DNA of 64,000 nt from Cytophagaceae bacterium (GTDB lineage Bacteria; Bacteroidota; Bacteroidia; Flavobacteriales; Flavobacteriaceae). The translations under genes were made by a program, and so were the position numbers. The stretch is from contig PALD01000054.1 of assembly GCA_002710685.1 (NCBI GenBank), positions 1 through 64,000 on the forward strand, in the 5' to 3' direction. The notes under the pieces are model-generated. The model was not told where the DNA came from. It ran no database searches and saw only the letters and a list, made by a program, of their open reading frames with translations. Numbering within the stretch: position 1 is the stretch's first letter; the number at the start of each line of letters is the position of its first letter. Of this stretch, positions 7,889 to 17,443 are shown in pieces.

Positions 7889-10780
7889 TTAATCTATCTC
7901 AACGCTGCTGGGTATGGGCATCCTGCCCCAGCCTCGGGCTTCGGTCACCTTGAGCTGGGTCTCTGCGGTCTTGGCACCCATGGATATCTTTACCTTGTAT
8001 TCGCCCACGGGCAAATAATAATTACCGTCATCTGCTTTCTTGGCCTCCTTGGTTTCTGTCATCGTGAGGTCATAAGCTGCCAGGTTGAAGCCTTTGTCAG
8101 CCTTGACCGCCCACTGTTTTAGGCTCTTGCCATCTTCGCCGGTTATTGTGATTTGTGCCTCCCCCTGTTGCGGACTGTAAAATGAGATTGTCGTTTCGGG
8201 TGTAAACGCATCATACCAAGTGCCCCAGCTGCTGCCCCAGCGTGGTGAAAAACGCACGTCTTCTGGTTCAAAAAGCTGCAGTTCATCTTGTTTTGCTTTC
8301 GCGAAAGCGTGAATAGCTTCCAGGTCTGCGCTGTATATTGAGCGTCCGTGCGTGCCCACGAGCAGGTCGTTTTCTTCCTTTTGAATAACGGCATCGTGCA
8401 CGGCTACCGGTGGCAGCCCGCCATCAAAGGCCGCCCAAGTACCGCCCATGTCCAGGGTCACATAAAGTCCATCATCTGTTCCCACATACAGGATTTCAGG
8501 ATTTTTGTTGTCCTCTACAATGACGTTGACGGGGCTCAAGGGCAGGTTTGAACTGATGTTTTCCCAGGTCTTGCCCATGTCTTCGCTCCTGTAAACATAC
8601 GGTGTGTAATTGTCCCAGCGATAGCCGTTAAGGGTGGCATAAACGCGGTTCTTTTTGTGTTCAGAGGCCACGACGCGGCTCACCCACATATCTTTGGGAA
8701 GGGTTTGGGAAATCATCTCCCAGTTGACCCCGCCATCCTTGGTAACATGTATCATCCCGTCATCGCTGCCGGTGTAAATAAGGCCAAACTGAAACGGGGA
8801 CTCGCTAATGGTAGCCAGTGTTCCGTAGGCAACATTTCCTTTTTTGCCGCCTGCTGTAAGGTCTCCAGAGATGGTTTCCCAGTCATCGCCCTGGTTGAAT
8901 GATCGGTGCAGTTTGTTCCCGCCAAAATAAAGTATGTCTTGATTGTGCGGGGATAGCAGGATGGGGGTCTGCCAGTTAAAGCGGTAGGGGGATTCGCCCA
9001 GCTCATGTTTTGGCTGTATGTATTTTCTATCGCCTGTCCTCAGGTTTATACGGGAGTAGCTGCCAAACTGTGACCCGGCATACACAATGTCTGAATTCCT
9101 GGAATCCACCTGGACCTGCATGCCGTCGCCCCCCATGATTTCCTTCCATGGATATTGACCTTCTGAATGCCAAGAGGTATTCTGGGAAGCATTGTGAGCC
9201 CCTTTCCATACGCCGTTATCCTGGAGGCCACCATACACATTATAGGGTTTTTCATTGTCTACCGTGATGTAGTAGAACTGGCCCACTGAAGGGGTATTGT
9301 TCTTGATCCAGGTTTCTCCATCATCATAAGAGATGTTGATTCCGCCGTCGTTGCCGTTGATGAGGTGCCCGGGCATATTGGGGTCTACCCAGATGGCGTG
9401 ATGGTCAGAGTGCATATTATCGCCGCTTATCAATTTCCAGGTTTTCCCTGCATCATCAGAGCGTATGAGCGGTACGCCGCCGGTATAGATCTTATCCTTG
9501 TCGCTTGGGTCAACGGCAATCTGGGCAAAATAGTAGCCGTAGCTGTAAAAAAGCCCGTCAATGTAGTCTTCGTTCATTTTTTTCCAGGTCATGCCGCCAT
9601 CGTCACTGCGGTAAACCTCGGCACCTATCACGGGGGTGTCAAACATCACGGAGTTTGCATCCTCAAGATATTTAACAAGGTCAAGTGGCGTTATTTCTTC
9701 ATCCTTTACCATTTGCTTTACATTCTCGGCCTTGTATTTACTTTGAAAACCGTTTTGTCTCAAATACGCTTCTACCTTCTTGTCATCAAGGGCAAGAAAT
9801 TGCTTTGATTTCATTTTTCTAAGGTCATCCTTGGTAAGCATATCCTGGTTTTCTTCTTCCTTTTTTTCTTCCTTACGGTGAAATTGACTGTCGTGTATTG
9901 CATAGATCGTGTTGCTGTCAAAGGCCGCAATGCCTATGCGTCCCACGCCATCACCTGTGGGAAAGCCACTGTCTTTAGTGCTTGTTTTTTTCCAGGTCTT
10001 TCCTGCATCAGTACTTTTATAAATCGCAGATCCTTCACCGTTTCCTATAAAATTCCATGCTTTTCTATCCTTTTGCCATGAGGCTGCAAACATGGTATTG
10101 AAGTCATCAGGAGAAGCCACAAGATCGATAATCCCTGTCTCCTCATCAATAAAGAGGGTCTTTTGCCAGGTCTTGCCACCATCAATACTGCGGTAAACGC
10201 CCCTTTCTTCATTGGGCGAATATAGATGGCCCACCGCGCCCACGACCACCTCATCAACGTTATCAGGATTTACGATGATCCTACCTATATGATGAGAGTC
10301 TGGCAGGCCCATGTTCTGCCAAGTCTCGCCATGGTCTGTAGATTTTAAGATCCCAATACCCGCGTATGATGAGCGCGAAGAGTTGTTTTCGCCAGTGCCC
10401 ACATAGATGGTCCCAGAATCCCAGTGTACGTCGATATCGCCCACGTTTTGTGTGGGGGCATTGTCCATGAGCGGGGTAAATGAGGTCCCGTTGTTTTGTG
10501 TGTACCACACCCCGGCTGTGGAGTATGCCACATAGAATTCAACGGGGTTTTTAGGGTTGACGGCCAGGTCAACCACCCGGCCACTCATGATGGAGGGGCC
10601 TATGTTTTTAAATGGTATGTTCTTGACGATAGATGAAGATTTCATCGCCTCTTTTTTGGCGAGTGCACCTACCACTTGATCAGCAGCGGTAGCGGGGGGA
10701 AAATCGGTTTTTTGGGCATTCGCTTTCGCGAAAGCGAGAAATGCGCAGATAAAAAGGCAAAGGGTAAAGTTTGGTTTCAT
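7889..10780 (-). CDS. Secreted sortilin/BNR-repeat beta-propeller protein
   Basis: A 963-residue exported protein. The best start is ATG 10780, which gives the signal peptide MKPNFTLCLFICAFLAFAKANAQ. The body is a run of beta-propeller blades with Asp-box/BNR motifs such as STDHGETWQNM, SIDGGKTWQK, STDAGKTWKK, SDDGGMTWKK, SEDMGKTWEN and TLDMGGTWAA, as in the sortilin/VPS10 and glycosyl-hydrolase-like propellers of Bacteroidota. A Lys/Glu-rich helical insert sits between blades at about 310-375. The C-terminal 130 residues lack the motif and may be an Ig-like domain. No catalytic residue set is evident, so enzyme activity is not claimed. The signal-peptide codons contain the GCTTTCGCGAAAGC palindrome. 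Confidence 0.8.
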   Translation of the reverse strand: MKPNFTLCLFICAFLAFAKANAQKTDFPPATAADQVVGALAKKEAMKSSSIVKNIPFKNIGPSIMSGRVVDLAVNPKNPVEFYVAYSTAGVWYTQNNGTSFTPLMDNAPTQNVGDIDVHWDSGTIYVGTGENNSSRSSYAGIGILKSTDHGETWQNMGLPDSHHIGRIIVNPDNVDEVVVGAVGHLYSPNEERGVYRSIDGGKTWQKTLFIDEETGIIDLVASPDDFNTMFAASWQKDRKAWNFIGNGEGSAIYKSTDAGKTWKKTSTKDSGFPTGDGVGRIGIAAFDSNTIYAIHDSQFHRKEEKKEEENQDMLTKDDLRKMKSKQFLALDDKKVEAYLRQNGFQSKYKAENVKQMVKDEEITPLDLVKYLEDANSVMFDTPVIGAEVYRSDDGGMTWKKMNEDYIDGLFYSYGYYFAQIAVDPSDKDKIYTGGVPLIRSDDAGKTWKLISGDNMHSDHHAIWVDPNMPGHLINGNDGGINISYDDGETWIKNNTPSVGQFYYITVDNEKPYNVYGGLQDNGVWKGAHNASQNTSWHSEGQYPWKEIMGGDGMQVQVDSRNSDIVYAGSQFGSYSRINLRTGDRKYIQPKHELGESPYRFNWQTPILLSPHNQDILYFGGNKLHRSFNQGDDWETISGDLTAGGKKGNVAYGTLATISESPFQFGLIYTGSDDGMIHVTKDGGVNWEMISQTLPKDMWVSRVVASEHKKNRVYATLNGYRWDNYTPYVYRSEDMGKTWENISSNLPLSPVNVIVEDNKNPEILYVGTDDGLYVTLDMGGTWAAFDGGLPPVAVHDAVIQKEENDLLVGTHGRSIYSADLEAIHAFAKAKQDELQLFEPEDVRFSPRWGSSWGTWYDAFTPETTISFYSPQQGEAQITITGEDGKSLKQWAVKADKGFNLAAYDLTMTETKEAKKADDGNYYLPVGEYKVKISMGAKTAETQLKVTEARGWGRMPIPSSVEID
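8295..8308. repeat. Palindrome GCTTTCGCGAAAGC, copy 1 (coding)
   Basis: A perfect 14-base palindrome inside the BNR-repeat gene, where it encodes AFAK near its C-terminal domain. The same 14-mer recurs at 10722 and 51748. Confidence 0.8.
10722..10735. repeat. Palindrome GCTTTCGCGAAAGC, copy 2 (signal peptide)
   Basis: A perfect 14-base palindrome within the signal-peptide codons of the BNR-repeat gene, encoding AFAKA just before the likely cleavage site NAQ. Confidence 0.8.
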
Positions 10781-10902
10781 GGGATAGGATTTGCTCATGG
10801 AAAAATAACAAATAAAAGCCAGTTATCGGGCAGCGTGGTTTAACAGGTTTTAGCAGGTATTTGAGGGGTGAGTTCGTAAATTTGGCAAAAGCCAAACAAG
10901 TA

Positions 10903-12195
10903 ATGAAATACGATTTAATAAACAACAGTCTTTTTATCAAGAACCGTAAGCATTTTATGGCCCAGATGAAGCCTAATAGCCTTGCTGTTTTTAATGCTAA
11001 CGATATTTACCCCATAGGGGCAGACAGTACCATGCCCTTTCAACAAAACCGGGATTTGTTCTACCTGAGCGGGGTGGACCAGGAAAGCAGTATCCTGGTA
11101 CTGTTTCCAGATGCGCAAAAGCAAAAGCACCGCGAAATACTTTTCTTGACCGAGACCAACGACCATATCGCCGTGTGGGAAGGTGAAAAGCTCACCAAGG
11201 AAAAAGCCGAGGAAGTGAGCGGGGTGAAGACCGTGTACTGGTTACAGGATTTTGACAAGGTGTTCTATGAGATAATGACCCAGGCAGGCACGATCTACAT
11301 CAACACAAATGAGCATTATCGCGCCAATGTGGAAACTGAGACCCGTGAGGACCGCTTTAATAAAAGGGTCAGGGAGCAGTACCCTGCACACCAGGTGGCA
11401 AAGAGCAACCCCATCTTGCAAAGGTTACGCTCTGTAAAAGACCAGATTGAGATTGATATCATGCAAAAAGCCTGCGACATCACCGAAAAAGGCTTTAAAC
11501 GTGTCCTGCAGTTTACTGAGCCAGGTGTCTGGGAATATGAAATCGAGGCAGAGTTTATGCACGAGTTCCTGCGCAACCGTAGCCGTGGTTTTGCCTATAC
11601 GCCCATCATAGGCAGTGGCAACAACGCAAACGTGCTGCACTATGTGGTAAACAACAGCCAGTGCAAAGCGGGCGAGTTGATACTTATTGACCTTGCGGCC
11701 GAATATGCAAACTACAGCAGCGACATGACCAGGACAATACCTGTTTCGGGGAGGTTTACTGAGCGGCAAAAGGATGTTTACAACGCAGTGCTTCGCGTTA
11801 AAAAAGAAGCGACTAAGATGCTTGTTCCCGGCACCATGTGGGAGCAATACCACATTGAGGTGGGCAAGTTGATGACCTCAGAACTGCTGGGGCTGGGACT
11901 TCTTGACAAGGCAGATGTGCAACATGAAAATCCAGACTGGCCAGCCTATAAAAAATACTTTATGCACGGCACCTCGCACCACATTGGGCTGGATACCCAT
12001 GATTATGGATTGCTCTATGAACCCATGCAGGTAAACAACGTCTTTACCGTAGAACCGGGCATCTACATTCCTGATGAAGGTTTTGGCATTCGCCTGGAAG
12101 ATGATGTCGTGATTCAGGAAAATGGTGAACCGTTCAACTTGATGCGCAATATCCCGCTGGAGGTAGAAGAAATTGAAGAATGGATGAATAAGTAG
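10903..12195 (+). CDS. pepP: Xaa-Pro aminopeptidase (aminopeptidase P family)
   Basis: A 430-residue cytoplasmic metallopeptidase that removes N-terminal residues before proline. It has an N-terminal creatinase-like domain (residues 1-165) and a C-terminal pita-bread domain. The five metal ligands are visible: D in LIDLAAEY, D in SSDMTRT, H in HGTSHHIGLDTHD, E in VEPGIYIP and E in RLEDDVVI. An in-frame TTG lies at 10861, but ATG 10903 gives the expected N-terminus (MKYDLINNSLFI). It is divergent from the BNR gene; its 3' end faces a bidirectional terminator. Confidence 0.92.
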   Translation: MKYDLINNSLFIKNRKHFMAQMKPNSLAVFNANDIYPIGADSTMPFQQNRDLFYLSGVDQESSILVLFPDAQKQKHREILFLTETNDHIAVWEGEKLTKEKAEEVSGVKTVYWLQDFDKVFYEIMTQAGTIYINTNEHYRANVETETREDRFNKRVREQYPAHQVAKSNPILQRLRSVKDQIEIDIMQKACDITEKGFKRVLQFTEPGVWEYEIEAEFMHEFLRNRSRGFAYTPIIGSGNNANVLHYVVNNSQCKAGELILIDLAAEYANYSSDMTRTIPVSGRFTERQKDVYNAVLRVKKEATKMLVPGTMWEQYHIEVGKLMTSELLGLGLLDKADVQHENPDWPAYKKYFMHGTSHHIGLDTHDYGLLYEPMQVNNVFTVEPGIYIPDEGFGIRLEDDVVIQENGEPFNLMRNIPLEVEEIEEWMNK

Positions 12196-12235
12196 TGAGT
12201 ACTGAGATATTGGTATTAAGATTTTAGAAAATACT

Positions 12236-12256
12236 TTTTTGGCTTTAAGCCAAAAA
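12236..12256. repeat. Near copy of the TTTGGCTTAAAGCCAAA palindrome
   Basis: GGCTTTAAGCC flanked by long T and A runs, just after pepP. It is a variant of the 17-mer palindrome found elsewhere, and with the A/T flanks it could form an extended hairpin. Confidence 0.6.
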
Positions 12257-12270
12257 AATTGCGCTATAAA

Positions 12271-12297
12271 AAAGATCCCCGCCAAGCGGGGATCTTT
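12271..12297. terminator. Bidirectional terminator between pepP and a convergent gene
   Basis: AAAGATCCCCGC / GCGGGGATCTTT form a GC-rich stem with a 3-base loop and T-rich tails on both strands. It lies between two convergent genes. Confidence 0.85.
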
Positions 12298-12306
12298 AAT
12301 TCTATT

Positions 12307-12750
12307 TTAATCAAACCATGCTGACCATGGTATCCTGCTCAATAGGCAGATGAGTGCCAGGGTGTAAAAGATGGAAAGTATCTTGAATTTTGGCCTGCTG
12401 GTCAATTTCTTTTTATGCTTGCTATACCCTATGGTCACCAGGGTGATGGTGATAATCATCATCAAGGGATGCTCCACGACATATAATCTCAGTGTGGGGT
12501 TGCTCATGACTTCTCCCATGCCCACTTCGCTGATGGCATCAATGGTGTAGGGAGATAAAAAGTAGAGCACAATACCTATCAATAGCTGGATGTGTGTACA
12601 GATAAGGGTAAACAATGCGAGCCTAAAATCTTTTGCGCCAAATTCTCGATCGCCAAAATAACCCATCAGTGAATTTATGGTGGTGATTGCCATGACGGCC
12701 AGCACAAGGTAGGCCCAGTATGAATGTATGAATTGTACCGTGGTGTACAT
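12307..12750 (-). CDS. Small polytopic membrane protein (cytochrome b-like)
   Basis: A 147-residue protein with four hydrophobic helices (around residues 5-27, 45-65, 85-105 and 122-142). ATG 12750 is preferred over an in-frame upstream codon because the protein then begins MYTTVQFIHSYWAYLVL, with a first helix at once. His residues occur in or beside helices (IHSYW, CTHIQLL, VEHPLMMI), as in small b-type cytochromes, but haem binding is only an inference. A TATCTTTG box at 12767-12774 on the minus strand may be its -7 element. Confidence 0.6.
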   Translation of the reverse strand: MYTTVQFIHSYWAYLVLAVMAITTINSLMGYFGDREFGAKDFRLALFTLICTHIQLLIGIVLYFLSPYTIDAISEVGMGEVMSNPTLRLYVVEHPLMMIITITLVTIGYSKHKKKLTSRPKFKILSIFYTLALICLLSRIPWSAWFD

Positions 12751-12790
12751 AGGTTGATGTTTTGGGCAAAGATAAAGTTTATGCAAATAA

Positions 12791-12818
12791 AAAACCCCTT
12801 CCAATAGGAAAGGGTTTT
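12791..12818 (-). terminator. Terminator after the TonB-dependent receptor gene
   Basis: A 12-bp hairpin (AAAACCCCTTCC / GGAAAGGGTTTT, one mismatch, AATA loop) lies 23 bases past the receptor's stop, with a T-rich continuation on the minus strand. Confidence 0.75.
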
Positions 12819-12841
12819 CTATATAATATTAATGGATGATA

Positions 12842-15619
12842 TTAAAATCTATACCTTACTGAAGCATTCCAGGTCCTTCCTAGACCAAAGAATACCCTGT
12901 TGCCAGTTGAAATACCATCATACGTATCATCACCATCCCTTACAAAATAATTTGTGTCTGATTCTGATATGTAGGTTTCATTAGTAACGTTGTTTACGTT
13001 TAACCTAAATGAAAGGTCGCTAAGAGAAGGCACCTTGAATGAAACACCAGCATCAAGTAATCCAAAAGACGGAAGCTTTAATGCACCATCAGGACCCACA
13101 GAGGTTGCATCATAATCAGCATATAGGTTGTCTGCAAATCGATAAGATGCATCAACGGTCAAGAATTCAATGATGTCATAAGCAGCTCCCAGGCTTGCAG
13201 TAAATTGAGCAGCATCGCCCACTTTGATACCGTCAAGTTCCAGGGTTTCAGTTTGAGCAACACCGTCAATAAGGATGGGTTGGTTACTTTCGTCAAAATA
13301 AGTTGCTGTAGGATTGTCCTTATACTCCCAGTTAGCTACAGATAACATACCGTTGATCCTTAAGTTGTGCATAAGGTCAGCAACAAAATCAACCTCAACA
13401 CCCATGTGTACTTGCGTGATGCCGTTGACATTTGCACTACCACGTATTTCATCATCAGTATCTTCATTAAATACCGCTGAAACCGTTTCAAACCTGTCTG
13501 CCCAGCTGGTACGGTACAGGTTTACGTTTCCACGGAAGTTAGGGCTACGGAAACCATAACCAACTTCAAGCCCCACGATTTTCTCATTTTGAAGGTCCTT
13601 GTTTACATCATTGCTTACAAAACTGGGGAATACAGCATCAAACAATGGTTGCTTGGAGTAGTAGCCACCGTTCACAAAAACGTTGTGCATCTCGTCAATA
13701 TTCCAGTTTACACCTCCTTTGATGTTACCGCCTATAATGTTCTCAACATCAGATTCTTGCTCTGGGTCAGAGTCAAGATAGTTGAAATAGTCGATACGCT
13801 GAAAACTTTGATTAGAGATAGATCCTTGAACAAATGCTGAAATAACATCATTGTTATATTCTAATTGTCCAAAGGCACCTTGCCATCCTACTTTACCATC
13901 ATTGTAATAGTCGATTTTTTCTTCATCATCGATGCTCTTGAAGACATTGACTGTGTTAAGGATGGTAGGCTTATAGGTTTCAGTCAAGAAACGGTAAGGA
14001 TCATTGATGTTGTCGCTGTCTACATAAGCATCTGCACCTAGAAGGTTGACCAACCTGCGGTAGTGGTAACCTGTATATTTTCTAAAATCAAGACCAGCGT
14101 TCAAGGTCAAGAATTCACTCAATTGTGTTTCATAGTTTGTGATAAGCCCAAACCAGTTGTGTGAGTTGACAGATGACCTTTGTGAAATACCGTTTTGTGC
14201 TCCATACACAAAACCTGCATCACTCGCATAAGCAGAAGGTGAATTGTTACCGTTCACAAATTGACCTTGATATTCATCGCCTCCACCGGTGTAACCAGCG
14301 CGGGTTGTGCCATCTATTGCTAGTTGACCAGAGTTATAAGCTATGATATCGTCAATAGGTACAAGTCCATTATCTACCTTAGGTAGTGAATATGACTGGT
14401 CTCCATTAACACGGCCAATACCCCCTATAGAACCCCCACGGCCAAATGAAGCATATGCTGAGGTTGACAATTTAGATGTAGAATTTATTTTCCAGTCCCA
14501 GTTAAGCGATGCGATGGGTTTGTGGTAGAAGTTACCCCCAAAGGTGAACTGCTCACCATTTCTTGATCCCCAGTCGCTGTTGTACCTGATGTCAGGATCA
14601 GTACCATTACCATATTGTATGTAATCGCCTATTGATGGGGCAAAGCTGCGCTGGTTGTGCTGTTGTGGAGCACCTGTGATCATGAAGTTGAAATCATGAG
14701 AAGCACTTGCCTTGTAACCTACGCCTATGTAATAGTTATATCCCTCAAAGTTAGTTCCGTCAACATATCCATCACCAGCCGTACGGCTAAATAAATATGA
14801 ACTTGACCATCCTTTTTCATTGATGCCCGTGTTATAAGAAACAACGGTTTTATTATAACCATCATTACCGGCAGAAGCACTTACAAATCCACCTTCTGCC
14901 CTGTCAGCAGATCTTGTCACAACGTTTATTGTACCACCCACAGAAGATACCGTGAGTTTTGAAGAACCTAGACCCCTTTGTACCTGTATGGCTGATGCCA
15001 CATCAGAAAGGCCAGCCCAGTTACTCCAGTAAACGGCACCATTCTCCATGTCATTTACAGGGATACCGTTAATCATGACAGCACTGTTCCTAGTACTAAA
15101 TCCACGGATGTTGATACGTGAGTCACCATATCCACCACCTTGCTTTGTAGCATAGATCGATGGTGTGTTGTTCAGGATTTCTGGAAATTCCTGTGACCCT
15201 AGCTTTTCTTGTATTTCCGCGGCGCGTATTGTGGATACGGCAACAGGGGTTTCCCTGTCCTTAGCGATATCTACAACCCCGGTTACAACTACCTCATCAA
15301 GGGAGTTTGCATCAACCTCAAGTACAAGGTCTCCCAGGTCTTGAGTACCTCCCCCGGTAACATTAAATGGAACGCTCAATGTCTTGAACCCCACATAAGA
15401 GATTCTAAGGGTTCCGGTTGACTGGGTAACTTCAAGATTAAAATTACCATCAAAGTCAGTACTGGCACCAGCATTTGTGCCTTGTACCATAACGTTTACA
15501 CCTGGAAGGGGCGCATTCATGTCACCATCCAGTACAGTACCTGTCAAGGTTCCCTGTCCATAGCTTACTGCCGTAAGGACAAAAAACGCTGCAACCAGTA
15601 GTTTTGAAACATTTTTCAT
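12842..15619 (-). CDS. TonB-dependent outer-membrane receptor
   Basis: A 925-residue outer-membrane transporter. ATG 15619 gives a clean signal peptide (MKNVSKLLVAAFFVLTAVSYGQ). Residues about 23-110 form a carboxypeptidase-regulatory-like domain (GTVLDGDMNAPLPGVNV...), followed by a plug domain (residues 120-240; INIRGFSTRNSAVMINGIPV, VQRGLG, GGTINVVT) and a 22-strand-type barrel ending in YRF. There is no SusD partner, so it is not a classical polysaccharide-utilisation pair. The ligand cannot be read from the sequence. It is transcribed alone and ends at its own terminator. Confidence 0.93.
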   Translation of the reverse strand: MKNVSKLLVAAFFVLTAVSYGQGTLTGTVLDGDMNAPLPGVNVMVQGTNAGASTDFDGNFNLEVTQSTGTLRISYVGFKTLSVPFNVTGGGTQDLGDLVLEVDANSLDEVVVTGVVDIAKDRETPVAVSTIRAAEIQEKLGSQEFPEILNNTPSIYATKQGGGYGDSRINIRGFSTRNSAVMINGIPVNDMENGAVYWSNWAGLSDVASAIQVQRGLGSSKLTVSSVGGTINVVTRSADRAEGGFVSASAGNDGYNKTVVSYNTGINEKGWSSSYLFSRTAGDGYVDGTNFEGYNYYIGVGYKASASHDFNFMITGAPQQHNQRSFAPSIGDYIQYGNGTDPDIRYNSDWGSRNGEQFTFGGNFYHKPIASLNWDWKINSTSKLSTSAYASFGRGGSIGGIGRVNGDQSYSLPKVDNGLVPIDDIIAYNSGQLAIDGTTRAGYTGGGDEYQGQFVNGNNSPSAYASDAGFVYGAQNGISQRSSVNSHNWFGLITNYETQLSEFLTLNAGLDFRKYTGYHYRRLVNLLGADAYVDSDNINDPYRFLTETYKPTILNTVNVFKSIDDEEKIDYYNDGKVGWQGAFGQLEYNNDVISAFVQGSISNQSFQRIDYFNYLDSDPEQESDVENIIGGNIKGGVNWNIDEMHNVFVNGGYYSKQPLFDAVFPSFVSNDVNKDLQNEKIVGLEVGYGFRSPNFRGNVNLYRTSWADRFETVSAVFNEDTDDEIRGSANVNGITQVHMGVEVDFVADLMHNLRINGMLSVANWEYKDNPTATYFDESNQPILIDGVAQTETLELDGIKVGDAAQFTASLGAAYDIIEFLTVDASYRFADNLYADYDATSVGPDGALKLPSFGLLDAGVSFKVPSLSDLSFRLNVNNVTNETYISESDTNYFVRDGDDTYDGISTGNRVFFGLGRTWNASVRYRF

Positions 15620-15794
15620 TAGTGAGTATTTAGAATTAGATTTTGCGGCAAAAGTCAGTATATCTGCCAAATTAAATATTAAGACAATGTTAAGAATAAT
15701 ATATAAAAAGCCCTAGCCCAATAGAGAATCGGGTGCTCACTAAAACGTTGTCGTTCAGAAATTTAACATTGTTGCTTTTTGCAACGATGCGGTT

Positions 15795-17441
15795 TTAAGA
15801 CTTATATCTTTTTAACAATGAAGAAGTTGAAGAATCATGCATGCCCATGTCATCTGCATTGATGTCCTTGAGAATATTCTTGGCCAACTGTTTTCCTAGT
15901 TCAACGCCCCACTGGTCGTAACTATAAATATTCCAGATTATGCCCTGGGTAAAGATTTTATGCTCGTACATCGCTATCAATGCGCCCAGTGATTTTGGCG
16001 TAAGCTTGTCAATGAGCAATGTATTTGTGGGCTTGTTGCCCTCAAAGACCTTAAAGGAAGCAAGTTTTTCAATGGCTTTTGCCGTAAGGCCATCCTGCTC
16101 AAGCTCTGCAGTGACCTCTTCATGGGTCTTGCCATTCATCAGGGCTTCGGTTTGTGCAAAGAAGTTGGCCATCAACTTGTCATGGTGGTCCTTGTCACCA
16201 TGAAGTGAATGTTTATACCCTATAAAATCCGTGGGAATCAACTTGGTCCCCTGGTGAATCAATTGAAAGAAGGCGTGCTGTGAGTTTGTGCCCGGTTCGC
16301 CCCATACAATTGTGCCCGTTTGATACGTGACCCTGTTGCCATTGCGGTCAACACTCTTGCCGTTGCTCTCCATAAATGCCTGTTCAAGATAGGCAGAAAA
16401 GCGGTGCAGGTACTGGGTGTATGGTATTAGCGCTTCACTTTCGGCACCGTGGAAGTTGTTGTACCATACGCTTATCATGGCAAGTACAACGGGAATGTTT
16501 TCGCCGAAAGGCGTATTCTTAAAATGCTCATCCATGGCATGTGCGCCCTCAAGCATCTTGTTGAAATTGTTATACCCCACTGATAGGGCAATGCTAAGGC
16601 CCACGGCGCTCCACAGGGAGAAGCGGCCGCCCACCCAGTCCCACATGGGGAAGATGTTGTGGCTGGCGATACCAAAGTCTGCCACGGCCTCAAGGTTTGT
16701 GGATACCGCCACAAAGTGCTTCTCCACGGCCTGTTTTGCATCGGCATCAGCGATGGTGTTTTTATCCAGGAACCATTTTCTTGCCGTTTTGGCATTTGTG
16801 ATGGTCTCCTGTGTGGTAAAGGTTTTTGAAACGATGACAAAGAGTGTCGTTTCTGGGTCAAGGTCTTTAAGCACCTCTTGTGAATGGTCTCCATCTACAT
16901 TTGAGATAAAATGGACCTTGAGGTGGTTTTTATAAAATTCCAGTGCTTCGGTGACCATTGCCGGGCCCAGGTCAGAGCCTCCTATACCTATGTTGACAAT
17001 AGTGGTTATGGCCTTGCCGGTAAGACCCTTGTGCTCCCCGCTTATCACGGTATCACAAAATGTTGAGATCTTCTCCTTTACCTCGGTAACCTCGGCTACC
17101 ACGTCCTCACCATCTACTTCTGCATCTGCGCTGGCGGGGAGTCGCAATGCGGTGTGCATCACGGCGCGGTCTTCGGTCTCGTTGATATGGCTTCCGCCAA
17201 AGTAATCTTTAATGGCTTCCTTGAGCTTCATCTCCTCGGCAAGCTCCAGTAAAAGGGCTTTAGTCTCGTCTGTGATGAGGTTTTTAGAATAATCCACATA
17301 AAAATCTTCCCACTCCAGTGAAAATTGTGCTGCCCTGTCCTTATCCTTAAAAAGCTTCCTCATATTGAGGTTGTTGTTTGCCTTATGGTGTGCTTCTAGT
17401 TTTTTCCAGGTTGATGTGGTGGTGGGATTGATTTTTTGCAT
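15795..17441 (-). CDS. pgi: Glucose-6-phosphate isomerase
   Basis: A 548-residue cytoplasmic enzyme interconverting glucose-6-phosphate and fructose-6-phosphate. Visible features are the phosphate-binding [26 protein letters not shown], the [15 protein letters not shown] signature, the catalytic-Glu region [12 protein letters not shown] and the C-terminal helix with DQWGVELGK. Its length equals that of the E. coli-type enzyme. It starts 2 bases after the stop of the M23 peptidase gene, so the two are co-transcribed; pairing of pgi with an M23 peptidase suggests co-regulation with cell-wall synthesis (inference). Confidence 0.97.
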   Translation of the reverse strand: MQKINPTTTSTWKKLEAHHKANNNLNMRKLFKDKDRAAQFSLEWEDFYVDYSKNLITDETKALLLELAEEMKLKEAIKDYFGGSHINETEDRAVMHTALRLPASADAEVDGEDVVAEVTEVKEKISTFCDTVISGEHKGLTGKAITTIVNIGIGGSDLGPAMVTEALEFYKNHLKVHFISNVDGDHSQEVLKDLDPETTLFVIVSKTFTTQETITNAKTARKWFLDKNTIADADAKQAVEKHFVAVSTNLEAVADFGIASHNIFPMWDWVGGRFSLWSAVGLSIALSVGYNNFNKMLEGAHAMDEHFKNTPFGENIPVVLAMISVWYNNFHGAESEALIPYTQYLHRFSAYLEQAFMESNGKSVDRNGNRVTYQTGTIVWGEPGTNSQHAFFQLIHQGTKLIPTDFIGYKHSLHGDKDHHDKLMANFFAQTEALMNGKTHEEVTAELEQDGLTAKAIEKLASFKVFEGNKPTNTLLIDKLTPKSLGALIAMYEHKIFTQGIIWNIYSYDQWGVELGKQLAKNILKDINADDMGMHDSSTSSLLKRYKS

Positions 17442-17443
17442 GG

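Noticed and set aside
9365-9808. Open frame of 147 codons antisense to the BNR gene
   Set aside because: No family similarity, no promoter, and fully inside a well-supported gene.
12842-15619. Polysaccharide-utilisation locus at the TonB-dependent receptor
   Set aside because: No SusD-like gene, glycoside hydrolase or regulator lies beside it.
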